Of a stretch of DNA of 64,000 nucleotides, positions 35,101 to 45,699 are shown piece by piece. Position 1 is the stretch's first letter. Every line of letters starts with the position of its first letter. A model generated the notes under the pieces. The model saw nothing but the letters and a program-made list of their open reading frames with translations. It was not told the origin of the DNA and did no database searches. The translations under genes and the position numbers were made by a program. Source of the DNA: Sepioteuthis lessoniana (Eukaryota; Mollusca; Cephalopoda; Myopsida; Loliginidae); the NCBI GenBank assembly GCA_963585895.1, contig OY757916.1, forward strand, positions 17,613,129-17,677,128, written 5' to 3'.

Positions 35101-36419
35101 ATGCCACAATAATAACAAAGTTTTAGATTTTATACAACTATAGAAATATTGGGATAGACTGAATGCCACAATAGTAACAAAGTTTTAGATTTTATACAAC
35201 TATAGAAATATTGGGATAGACTGAATGCCACAATAATAACAAAGTTTTAGATTTTATACAACTATAGAAATATTGGGATAGACTGAATGCCACAATAATA
35301 ACAAAGTTTTAGATTTTATACAACTATAGAAATATTGGGATAGACTGAATGCCACAATAATAACAAAGTTTTAGATTTTATACAACTATAGAAATATTGG
35401 GATAGACTGAATGCCACAACAATAACAAAGATTTAGATTTTATACAACTATAGAAATATTGGGATAGACTGAATGCCACAACAATAACAAAGTTTTAGAT
35501 TTTATACAACTATAGAAATATTGGGATAGACTGAATGCCACAATAATAACAAAGTTTTAGATTTTATACAACTATAGAAATATTGGGATAGACTGAATGC
35601 CACAATAGTAACAAAGTTTTAGATTTTATACAACTATAGAAATATTGGGATAGACTGAATGCCACAATAATAACAAAGTTTTAGATTTTATACAACTATA
35701 GAAATATTGGGATAGACTGAATGCCACAATAATAACAAAGTTTTAGATTTTATACAACTATAGAAATATTGGGATAGACTGAATGCCACAATAATAACAA
35801 AGTTTTAGATTTTATACAACTATAGAAATATTGGGATAGACTGAATGCCACAATAGTAACAAAGTTTTAGATTTTATACAACTATAGAAATATTGGGATA
35901 GACTGAATGCCACAATAATAACAAAGTTTTAGATTTTATACAACTATAGAAATATTGGGATAGACTGAATGCCACAATAATAACAAAGTTTTAGATTTTA
36001 TACAACTATAGAAATATTGGGATAGACTGAATGCCACAATAATAACAAAGTTTTAGATTTTATACAACTATAGAAATATTGGGATAGACTGAATGCCACA
36101 ATAATAACAAAGTTTTAGATTTTATACAACTATAGAAATATTGGAATAGACTGAATGCCACAATAATAACAAAGTTTTAGATTTTATACAACTACAGAAA
36201 TATTGGGATAGACTGAATGCCACAATAATAACAAAGTTTTAGATTTTATACAACTATAGAAATATTGGGATAGACTGAATGCCACAATAATAACAAAGTT
36301 TTAGATTTTATACAACTATAGAAATATTGGGATAGACTGAATGCCACAATAATAACAAAGTTTTAGATTTTATACAACTATAGAAATATTGGGATAGACT
36401 GAATGCCACAACAATAACA

Positions 36420-39400
36420 AAGATTTAGATTTTATACAACTATAGAAATATTGGGATAGACTGAATGCCACAACAATAACAAAGTTTTAGATTTTATACA
36501 ACTATAGAAATATTGGGATAGACTGAATGCCACAATAATAACAAAGTTTTAGATTTTATACAACTATAGAAATATTGGGATAGACTGAATGCCACAATAG
36601 TAACAAAGTTTTAGATTTTATACAACTATAGAAATATTGGGATAGACTGAATGCCACAATAATAACAAAGTTTTAGATTTTATACAACTATAGAAATATT
36701 GGGATAGACTGAATGCCACAATAATAACAAAGTTTTAGATTTTATACAACTATAGAAATATTGGGATAGACTGAATGCCACAATAATAACAAAGTTTTAG
36801 ATTTTATACAACTATAGAAATATTGGGATAGACTGAATGCCACAATAATAACAAAGTTTTAGATTTTATACAACTATAGAAATATTGGAATAGACTGAAT
36901 GCCACAATAATAACAAAGTTTTAGATTTTATACAACTACAGAAATATTGGGATAGACTGAATGCCACAATAATAACAAAGTTTTAGATTTTATACAACTA
37001 TAGAAATATTGGGATAGACTGAATGCCACAATAATAACAAAGTTTTAGATTTTATACAACTATAGAAATATTGGGATAGACTGAATGCCACAATAATAAC
37101 AAAGTTTTAGATTTTATACAACTATAGAAATATTGGAATAGACTGAATGCCACAATTATAACAAAGTTTTAGATTTTATACAACTACAGAAATATTGGGA
37201 TAGACTGAATGCCACAATAATAACAAAGTTTTAGATTTTATACTACTATAGAAATATTGGGATAGACTGAATGCCACAATAATAACAAAGTTTTAGATTT
37301 TATACAACTATAGAAATATTGGGATAGACTGAATGCCACAATAATAACAAAGTTTTAGATTTTATACAACTACAGAAATATTGGGATAGACTGAATGCCA
37401 CAATAATAACAAAGTTTTAGATTTTATACAACTATAGAAATATTGGGATAGACTGAATGCCACAATAATAACAAAGTTTTAGATTTTATACAACTATAGA
37501 AATATTGGGATAGACTGAATGCCACAATAATAACAAAGTTTTAGATTTTATACAACTATAGAAATATTGGGATAGACTGAATGCCACAATAATAACAAAG
37601 TTTTAGATTTTATACAACTATAGAAATATTGGGATAGACTGAATGCCACAATAATAACAAAGTTTTAGATTTTATACAACTATAGAAATATTGGGATAGA
37701 CTGAATGCCACAATAATAACAAAGTTTTAGATTTTATACAACTATAGAAATATTGGGATAGACTGAATGCCACAATAATAACAAAGTTTTAGATTTTATA
37801 CAACTATAGAAATATTGGGATAGACTGAATGCCACAATAATAACAAAGTTTTAGATTTTATACAACTATAGAAATATTGGAATAGACTGAATGCCACAAT
37901 AATAACAAAGATTTAGATTTTATACAACTATAGAAATATTGGGATAGACTGAATGCCACAATAATAACAAAGTTTTAGATTTTATACAACTATAGAAATA
38001 TTGGGATAGACTGAATGCCACAATAGTAACAAAGTTTTAGATTTTATACAACTATAGAAATATTGGGATAGACTGAATGCCACAATAATAACAAAGTTTT
38101 AGATTTTATACAACTATAGAAATATTGGGATAGACTGAATGCCACAATAATAACAAAGTTTTAGATTTTATACAACTATAGAAATATTGGGATAGACTGA
38201 ATGCCACAATAATAACAAAGTTTTAGATTTTATACAACTATAGAAATATTGGGATAGACTGAATGCCACAACAATAACAAAGATTTAGATTTTATACAAC
38301 TATAGAAATATTGGGATAGACTGAATGCCACAACAATAACAAAGTTTTAGATTTTATACAACTATAGAAATATTGGGATAGACTGAATGCCACAATAATA
38401 ACAAAGTTTTAGATTTTATACAACTATAGAAATATTGGGATAGACTGAATGCCACAATAGTAACAAAGTTTTAGATTTTATACAACTATAGAAATATTGG
38501 GATAGACTGAATGCCACAATAATAACAAAGTTTTAGATTTTATACAACTATAGAAATATTGGGATAGACTGAATGCCACAATAATAACAAAGTTTTAGAT
38601 TTTATACAACTATAGAAATATTGGGATAGACTGAATGCCACAATAATAACAAAGTTTTAGATTTTATACAACTATAGAAATATTGGGATAGACTGAATGC
38701 CACAATAATAACAAAGTTTTAGATTTTATACAACTATAGAAATATTGGAATAGACTGAATGCCACAATAATAACAAAGTTTTAGATTTTATACAACTACA
38801 GAAATATTGGGATAGACTGAATGCCACAATAATAACAAAGTTTTAGATTTTATACAACTATAGAAATATTGGGATAGACTGAATGCCACAATAATAACAA
38901 AGTTTTAGATTTTATACAACTATAGAAATATTGGGATAGACTGAATGCCACAATAATAACAAAGTTTTAGATTTTATACAACTATAGAAATATTGGGATA
39001 GACTGAATGCCACAACAATAACAAAGATTTAGATTTTATACAACTATAGAAATATTGGGATAGACTGAATGCCACAACAATAACAAAGTTTTAGATTTTA
39101 TACAACTATAGAAATATTGGGATAGACTGAATGCCACAATAATAACAAAGTTTTAGATTTTATACAACTATAGAAATATTGGGATAGACTGAATGCCACA
39201 ATAGTAACAAAGTTTTAGATTTTATACAACTATAGAAATATTGGGATAGACTGAATGCCACAATAATAACAAAGTTTTAGATTTTATACAACTATAGAAA
39301 TATTGGGATAGACTGAATGCCACAATAATAACAAAGTTTTAGATTTTATACAACTATAGAAATATTGGGATAGACTGAATGCCACAATAATAACAAAGTT

Positions 39401-40140
39401 TTAGATTTTATACAACTATAGAAATATTGGGATAGACTGAATGCCACCATAATAACAAAGTTTTAGATTTTATACAACTATAGAAATATTGGAATAGACT
39501 GAATGCCACAATAATAACAAAGTTTTAGATTTTATACAACTACAGAAATATTGGGATAGACTGAATGCCACAATAATAACAAAGTTTTAGATTTTATACA
39601 ACTATAGAAATATTGGGATAGACTGAATGCCACAATAATAACAAAGTTTTAGATTTTATACAACTATAGAAATATTGGGATAGACTGAATGCCACAATAA
39701 TAACAAAGTTTTAGATTTTATACAACTATAGAAATATTGGAATAGACTGAATGCCACAATAATAACAAAGTTTTAGATTTTATACAACTACAGAAATATT
39801 GGGATAGACTGAATGCCACAATAATAACAAAGTTTTAGATTTTATACAACTATAGAAATATTGGGATAGACTGAATGCCACAATAATAACAAAGTTTTAG
39901 ATTTTATACAACTATAGAAATATTGGGATAGACTGAATGCCACAATAATAACAAAGTTTTAGATTTTATACAACTACAGAAATATTGGGATAGACTGAAT
40001 GCCACAATAATAACAAAGTTTTAGATTTTATACAACTATAGAAATATTGGGATAGACTGAATGCCACAATAATAACAAAGTTTTAGATTTTATACAACTA
40101 TAGAAATATTGGGATAGACTGAATGCCACAATAATAACAA
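36420..40140 (+). repeat. 1,860-bp higher-order repeat (30-mer)
   Basis: Rare variants recur exactly 1,860 bp (30 monomers) apart: AAAGATTTAG at 36,419/38,279, CTACAGAAAT at 36,937/38,797, and GGAATAG at 36,887/38,747. Monomer order is the same in both halves near the right end of the array. Confidence 0.8.
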
Positions 40141-40769
40141 AGTTTTAGATTTTATACAACTATAGAAATATTGGGATAGACTGAATGCCACAATAATAAC
40201 AAAGTTTTAGATTTTATACAACTATAGAAATATTGGGATAGACTGAATGCCACAATAATAACAAAGTTTTAGATTTTATACAACTATAGAAATATTGGGA
40301 TAGACTGAATGCCACAATAATAACAAAGTTTTAGATTTTATACAACTATAGAAATATTGGGATAGACTGAATGCCACAATAATAACAAAGTTTTAGATTT
40401 TATACAACTATAGAAATATTGGGATAGACTGAATGCCACAATAATAACAAAGTTTTAGATTTTATACAACTATAGAAATATTGGAATAGACTGAATGCCA
40501 CAATAATAACAAAGTTTTAGATTTTATACAACTATAGAAATATTGGGATAGACTGAATGCCACAATAATAACAAAGTTTTAGATTTTATACAACTATAGA
40601 GATATTGGGATAGACTGAATGCCACAATAGTAACAAAGATTTAGATTTTATACAACTATAGAAATATTGGGATAGACTGAATGCCACAATAATAACAAAG
40701 TTTTAGATTTTATACAACTATAGAAACACTGTGATAGATTGAATACTAGAACAGAAACAATTTGCTTGA

Positions 40770-41530
40770 CTGCATACTACAATACTACCGAAAGCTTTCT
40801 ATTAAATTAGAAAACCATATCAAACACATTTTTATTCTTTTGTTTTTCTTAACGATTTGTTTTCAAAACTAGAAAGGACGAATTTTGGAACATACTAACG
40901 ATAGTACAACACAGAGAATTAATTAATACTTATGGAAATGTGTTTGAAAGTAAGATTCTTCTTTTCCCAGGAAATAAAGTTATTAAGAGAAGTCCATCGA
41001 CAGCGTATCGAAGGCAGCTAAAGACATGTGCGTGCATGCAAGAGAACCAATATAGATTTTGCCAAGCATGCAAAGGTTACGACGATATACTTCTTTCATA
41101 ATCGTCTGCACGGCTCTATAATTTGGTGCACACGAATAAGTCACGTATATCGGTTCGTTACCCATTTTGGAAATCAATAGATTATCCTGAAAAACGCAAT
41201 ACCAATACCTAAAGGCGTTAAAAGAAATTACAGAATATATAATATATTGATATTTCCATGTCTGAAGCACCTAACTAAATAAATAAAGAAAACGCTTATG
41301 TATTCATGAATCACGATGAAAATAATAACGTTTTCATTGTATATTGGCTGCCTTATAAAATACCCATTAGTATCACAATAATTCTACCTCAATAGCAGCG
41401 TCCCATTCGCCAGTATTATAACTAGCGTGTTATCTACTAAATTTTACATCGGCATCTAAGGAGTTTGTCCCAAAGAAAATTGGTTTTAGTGGTCTAAATT
41501 TCTGAGACGAAGCTTCATGATTTTATCATT
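40770..41530. other. Low-copy sequence flanking the satellite
   Basis: No repeat family recognised. It contains a possible terminal exon on the minus strand (40,983-41,205). Confidence 0.5.
40983..41205 (-). CDS. Possible 3'-terminal exon, unknown product
   Basis: Minus strand: the acceptor-like GTATTGCGTTTTTCAG ends near 41,190 and is followed by an open frame with NLLISKMGNEPIYVTY, SCAPNYRAVQTIMKEVYRR and GKIYIGSLACTHMSLAAF, then a TAA stop at 40,983. The frame stays open to 41,270 upstream. AATAAA occurs about 145 bases after the stop, complement of 40,832-40,837. Composition is gene-like and no transposon family was recognised. It could be the last exon of a real gene or an exapted fragment. 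No function is proposed. Confidence 0.35.
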
Positions 41531-41645
41531 AAGAGTTTTCGGACTATTGCCTTCATCTTTATTCCTATTTCCACAATGTTTCGGTCGATATGTCCTCCGG
41601 ACTTCTTCGGAGTTTGTCGAACTCGGGAACTTTCACGGAACTTCG
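41530..41645 (-). mobile_element. Penelope-like terminal remnant (weak)
   Basis: On the minus strand CTCCGAAGAAGTCCGGAGGACATA and CGACCGAAACATTG resemble a decayed hammerhead-like core (CCGAAGA..CCGAAAC), with GGAAATAGGAATAAAG after it. It lies near a long (TA)n-flanked hairpin, as other Penelope-like sequence does in this window. Confidence 0.3.
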
Positions 41646-41778
41646 AACTACGTCCTTTATTGAATCCACGGGGGTCACCTGTTCTGATTCGTTAACCATA
41701 ACCGGGTACAAGTGTTAACAAGTGTATTCCAGTATTGTTACTCGCCTGCAGTCAGGATTGATCCTATGCCCCAGGATA

Positions 41779-42033
41779 TATATATATATATATATATTGA
41801 AGAGTTTATATTTAGACAGCAAGTTATCATTCAAGCAAGTTTTGTTAAAGACGATAGAACATTGTTTGTTATTTATAATTCTATTTTTTCAAGACTCCTT
41901 GTTATTTTTCTAGATGGATCTAGATGGTAAAGGAATTGTCCATATCTTCCCGACACAAGAAAAATAACAAGGAGTCTTGAAAAAATAAAATTATAAATAG
42001 AAACAATGTTCCATCGTCTTCAACAAAACTTAC

Positions 42034-42085
<52 letters not shown>
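41779..42085. repeat. Long hairpin bracketed by (TA)n tracts
   Basis: Arms of about 84 bp (41,832-41,915 and 41,955-42,038) are inverted copies with few mismatches, for example TCAAGACTCCTTGTTATTTT against its complement. A ~39-bp spacer separates them. A (TA)n run abuts each outer end (41,779-41,797 and 42,038-42,085). Antisense open frames across it are mirror images of the arms. Confidence 0.9.
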
Positions 42086-42087
<2 letters not shown>

Positions 42088-42089
42088 GA

Positions 42090-43148
42090 TTTCGTGATTC
42101 GTTCTAGTTTTTTGTTTTGGTGGCTGGGGTGCAAGGAGACAGACATTTGCCGTGAATAAAGTAGGTAGCCGCGCATGTGATGTTTTTTTTTTCTTTTTCT
42201 TCCTGACCATAAAGATTCAGAGCCTGAACCGAGAGAAAAAAAAAATCAACGAAAAGTCACGCCTTCTCACGAAAACAAGTTATGTTTTGTATGGTTTCCT
42301 CTCTAACCAACGAATAGCCATCTCAAACATAGAAGTTTACGGCAGATCACGTTACATTTGATCAAAGTCCTTGTTTTGTTTTTGTGAGCGCTTTCAAATT
42401 CAAACCAACATCGAGTGAATCTGCTTACTTGTAAAATATTAGATAAACAAATGAATAGATAAATGAATAAATAACAAACAAAAAATAAATAAATAAACAA
42501 ATATTACGAAATGAATAAAAATAAAACAAAATAGAATAAGACGAATAAAACATCGATGCAAATATGAAGCAATTCAAAAATTTCCTGTTCTCAAAAATAA
42601 ATAAATAAATAAATTGATAAAGATCGAAAAACGAACAAAATCTGTTGGGAAGGTTTGATGTAAAAACTTCACATTTTTCGTCAAGTCTAAAAAGTCGCTT
42701 TAGAATTATTGCAGAACAGGTGAAAATTTTCCATTTTCTATTCACGAGCCAGCAAAAGTGATTGGAAATCTTTCTTTTTTTTTTTTTTTTAAATTTTGAT
42801 ATTCTATTTCTTATCAGAAAGAATGGTAAATTATCAGAAAAAAACCAAAAAAGAAAACCAACAACAACAACAAAAAAAAAAAACAGAAGCAAGAAATGAA
42901 TTCAGAAGTTGGAGTGTTAATTTTGCTGAAACTCTCCTCGGGTTATTCGGGATAGAATCATCAAAAATCGCCATCTTTAAAACATAATGCTAAATGAGAG
43001 AGAAAAAGAAAATTAAATTAATAAATATTTCTTTAAGCAAAACTTCTTTTGATGCAAATCCTGAAAACAATATTTTCACGTGTTTTACTGATTTGAATAT
43101 TTTTATACATCCAATTGTCTGTGCCAGTAAGTTCGTTCAATTATCTTG
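42090..43148. other. AT-rich sequence with A-runs and AATA repeats
   Basis: Includes (AATAAATA)-like tracts at about 42,440-42,620 and long A or T runs at 42,183, 42,236, 42,775 and 42,868. Long open frames here (up to 155 aa, minus) are Phe/Leu/Tyr strings from these runs. Confidence 0.6.
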
Positions 43149-43758
43149 TGTTATGTTTTGACCTTTTGACCCAGCCCAAAATGCCATTCAAGGTGATGCA
43201 CCGGAAGGAAGTGACACATTCCCATGGCAGTTATGAGAGGAAATCGCGTGGGCGGAAATTGGCTGATGAAATGGGACGAGGTAAAAAATTCCCATGGTAC
43301 ACTCATACACTGATGCACCGGAAGAGAGTGACCTGTGAACTGCATAACAGTTATTTCCGCTCGATGACGATCACACAGGCCATTCCAAAGATAGCGGAAG
43401 TGACACATCCCGATCGCCAGATATCGGAAGAAATTGCGGAGGCGTGGAGGCGTATCCATATCTCCGCGTATCCATATCTCCGCGTGGGAGTTTGAAGCTA
43501 ATATAAGGCCGACGAATTGAATAGAGTACAGTTGAGTTCGAGTTCCAGGGAGATCGGACGGAGATAGACGAGATGTGGTAGGCAAAGCCACACCCGGCCG
43601 AGGGGGCCCTCGGGAACCCCGATTGAGTTTGGGGACCAGTTGCTGATCAGTTGCTGATAAGATGCAATAAAGAAAGCCAGCATCTAGCAGAGTGGGCCCT
43701 AGGCCTCCAGCTGAGCAGCCCTAGAGAACAAGAAAGACACAACGTGACGGTCATAATA
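43149..43758 (+). mobile_element. LTR of a retrotransposon with adjacent primer-site-like sequence
   Basis: About 610 bp beginning TGTTATG and ending CATAATA (imperfect inverted ends). It is unusually GC-rich for the window. U3-like part: a ~117-bp partial repeat (GATGCACCGGAAG at 43,195 and 43,312). A TATA-like AATATAAGG is near 43,500 and the poly(A) signal CAATAAAG near 43,665, giving U3-R-U5 order on the plus strand. The next bases, GTGGGGTCAAAA, could be a primer-binding site. Two long open frames over it lie in repeats and are not genes. No 3' partner LTR or coding region is present. Confidence 0.5.
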
Positions 43759-43889
43759 GTGGGGTCAAAATATTGCAGTTATATTCGATCTCCAGCTCCC
43801 TCTCACAGTAAAACACCACACAACCCTTTCGAACCCTTGCAATAAAGTGAGAGGTAAATATTTTGTTAAAGAAGTCTTCCTGCGTCCCT

Positions 43890-44046
43890 TTTCCTTAGCC
43901 ATACCAAGGTTCAAGATTCCTTATATTTTCCCCATAGATGGAGAGAGAATGGTCGATTTCATAACTTTCCCAAGATATGAAGCTATGAGAAATGTAAACA
44001 GCTTCGTCCAGAATTTGAACTCGGGTCGCCGTGTCCATTTCTGACC
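43890..44046 (-). mobile_element. tRNA-derived SINE, family A, 5' part (minus)
   Basis: Minus-strand head and first body portion (B-box complement ATTTGAACTCGGGTCGCCGTG) with the 3' portion missing. Confidence 0.65.
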
Positions 44047-44139
44047 TCGATATTCGCCTCCAGATAGTAAATAAGTAAGTAAATTGATAAATGTCATACT
44101 GTGTATGGAAATTTACTAAGCTTTTTGCTTAGATGTGGC

Positions 44140-44227
44140 ACAAGGCCATATGAAAGGGGCACCCAATGAGATTCGAACTCACTCGTATAGGTTTGCTAGC
44201 CGAGCCTGCTAACCATTATACCTTTTT
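44140..44227 (-). promoter_or_regulatory. tRNA-like segment with A and B boxes in the chimeric SINE
   Basis: Minus strand: A-box-like TAATGGTTAGC (44,218-44,208) and B-box-like GAGTTCGAATC (44,180-44,170) at normal tRNA spacing. The first acceptor strand is replaced by the 5S 3' end. The element thus carries two Pol III promoters in series. Confidence 0.8.
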
Positions 44228-44347
44228 ATGCTTACAGCACCTGGTATTCCCAGGCGGTCACCCATCCAAGTACTGACCAGGCTCGACGCTGCTTAACTTC
44301 GGTGATCGGACGAGAACCGGTGTGTTCAGCGTGATATGGCCGTAAGC
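44228..44347 (-). rRNA. 5S rRNA-like head of the chimeric SINE
   Basis: About 120 nt: starts GCTTACGGCCATATCACGCTG and contains the internal control region AAGTTAAGCAGCGTCGAGCC and TACTTGGATGGGTGACC, then CGCCTGGGAATACCAGGTGC and the closing TGTAAGC that pairs with the 5' end. It resembles a functional animal 5S rRNA closely, so Pol III box A, intermediate element and box C look intact. On its own strand it is followed by AUAAAAAGG and not by a T-run terminator, so transcription would read into the tRNA-like part. It is therefore best seen as a SINE promoter, not a stand-alone 5S gene. Confidence 0.9.
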
Positions 44348-44724
44348 AATGTCATACTGTGTATGGATTGTTTTGATGTCAGATACTCCGAAATTTTTTT
44401 GACATTTTCTTTCTTTCTTTTTTTATAAAGATTTTACTTTTAGTAGAAATAAAGCATACAACGTAGAATAATTACATTTTAAAGACGGGAGAAAAAAAAA
44501 GGGGAACTTGAAAGTTGACGTACAAAGAGGAAAGGGTTCTAGTCAGCCACATTTTGAGTTTTATTTCTTAGCAAACCCTGTCGGCAGGATTTAGAAAAAA
44601 AAACGATTGCATCCCCAACCAGAGGTGTCCTGCTTATGGCACTAACTTGCATCCGGTTGTGAGGCTCCATTCTCTTCAACTCGGGGAGTAACTATAAGGA
44701 TGCCATCTATGGGCGAAGAGGGTG

Positions 44725-44945
44725 TCCTCGTGGTGTAATGGTTACAGCGTTGGAATGCAGAATCGTAGTGAGCTCCAACTCCAGGCGCGCTATTACGTTC
44801 ACTTTCGGACAACTACCCTTGGGAAAGGTATTACTCCCCTTATCCTCCCAGCTGTGGGTTTAATAGCATCACTGCTGTTCTTCAAGAAGGATAGCTTTGG
44901 CATTAAATAACCCACGAAGGTTGATATGCCATAAAACAAAGAATA
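44725..44945 (+). mobile_element. tRNA-derived SINE, family C
   Basis: A-box-like TGGTGTAATGGTTAC, a decayed B box (GAGCTCCAACTCC), body with ACTACCCTTGGGAAAGGTAT and GGGTTTAATAGCATCACTGC, and the 3' end GGCATTAAATAACCCACGAAGGTTG followed by ATATGCCATAAAAC. Element X ends the same way. Confidence 0.8.
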
Positions 44946-45310
44946 TATCTTAATTTACCTAATCTGTAGGCCAAAGAGATCTGTTATTAGTATTTGATAA
45001 GAGTACATGAAATCATATAATTGTGCAAAAAACGAACAAATTATTAATAAATACAATTTTTTATGTTAGATAGGAATATTTGAAATCATTTAACTGTGTG
45101 CAAACAAATTACAGTCATTGAATAAGAATAATTAATTCAAACCATATCATTGGGTATCTATTATTAATATTTCTTAAGAATACCTGAAATTATTTAACTG
45201 TGTGCAAATTATTTGTTTTAAAAATAGTTACTTGAAACTATAAAGAATCAAACATTGACAAGAAAGTCAAATTTCGGCATTGAATAACCCAAGTGAAGTT
45301 GATATGCCGT
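44946..45310. repeat. Diverged tandem ~60-bp repeats (Y unit)
   Basis: Units with AACTGTGTGCAAACAAATTA, ATTAAT(A)..AAGAATA and GAAACCAT recur, ending in a retroposon-like tail (GGCATTGAATAACCC..GTTGATATGCCGTTAACC at 45,275-45,310). Confidence 0.65.
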
Positions 45311-45655
45311 TAACCAAAGAAAACAAAACTAAACGTACAGTAAAAGCCGTCGTGGCGTAGTGGCTAAAGAGCTGGCTTGCGAATTCGAAGTAAGCAAGTT
45401 CAAATTCCATTCACTCTATTATTACGCTCGTTTCAGATTAATATGCTTGGGAAAGGCATGAAACACCTTATCCCTCCCAACTCGGGTTAAATAGTATATT
45501 TTCTGTTCTACTAGGATGGCATAGACATTAAACAACCTACGAAGGTTGATATTTTATTAAACAAACCAAACTATCCCAACGTATGATGACTGCAATCTCA
45601 GCTTTAAATAAATCATAAGGAGTTGATATGCCGTTAAACAAATAGACTAAAGTAG
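45242..45655 (+). mobile_element. SINE family C copy in a duplicated segment (first copy)
   Basis: SINE C at 45,345-45,575 (A-box-like GTGGCGTAGTGGC, B-box-like CAAGTTCAAATTCC) is followed by CAGCTTTAAATAAATCATAAG and GGAGTTGATATGCCGTTAAAC. The whole stretch from ATTGACAAGAAAGTCAAATTTC reappears at 46,640-47,002. Confidence 0.8.
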
Positions 45656-45699
45656 AACGAATTATTAATAAATACAATTATTAATATTAGATAGGAATA

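Larger units (their letters stand above)
21145..40765 (+). repeat. 62-bp satellite array, ~316 monomers (19.6 kb)
   Basis: The consensus monomer is 62 bp and about 26% G+C, containing TATACAACTATAGAAATATT, GGGATAGACTGAATGCC and ACAATAATAACAAAG. TACAACTATAG begins at 21,185 and the last TACAACTA at 40,713: 19,528 bp, which is 315 x 62 minus 2. I found just two 1-bp deletions (about 21,848 and 23,811) that account for this. Edge monomers (21,145-21,184 and 40,730-40,765) are strongly diverged, as expected from less exchange at array ends. 62 is not a multiple of 3 and TAG stops recur, so it is noncoding. It could be centromeric, heterochromatic or simply a long minisatellite; no placement can be made. 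Confidence 0.99.
44090..44367 (-). mobile_element. 5S rRNA/tRNA chimeric SINE with exact 20-bp target duplication
   Basis: A 238-bp insertion (44,110-44,347) is flanked by the identical 20-bp repeat aatgtcatactgtgtatgga at 44,090-44,109 and 44,348-44,367. On the minus strand it starts with a complete 5S rRNA sequence and continues with a tRNA-like segment lacking its 5' acceptor arm. It ends with the body TATGGCCTTGTGCCACATCT and tail AGCAAAAAGCTTAGTAAATTT. The tRNA part and tail also occur, without 5S, in the 173-bp array at 9.9-10.5 kb. Chimeric 5S/tRNA heads are known in vertebrate SINEs; here one is seen in a probable mollusc. The perfect duplication implies a recent insertion. Confidence 0.92.

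Noticed and set aside
21145..40765. CRISPR-like regular repeat
   Set aside because: Monomers are directly contiguous without variable spacers, and the window is clearly eukaryotic. It is a satellite.
42425..42892. 155-aa minus-strand open frame, the longest in the window
   Set aside because: It is rich in Phe, Tyr and Ile encoded by T-runs and AATA repeats; low complexity, no domain.
43115..43591. 126-aa plus and 146-aa minus open frames
   Set aside because: They lie on opposite strands of one LTR with repeated blocks, have no recognised domain, and overlap its promoter-like and poly(A) signals.
44140..44227. A functional tRNA gene
   Set aside because: It lacks the 5' acceptor strand and cannot form a full cloverleaf; it is the second part of a chimeric SINE.
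44228..44347. A stand-alone functional 5S rRNA gene
   Set aside because: It sits inside a target-duplicated insertion, is fused to SINE sequence and lacks a T-run terminator on its strand.
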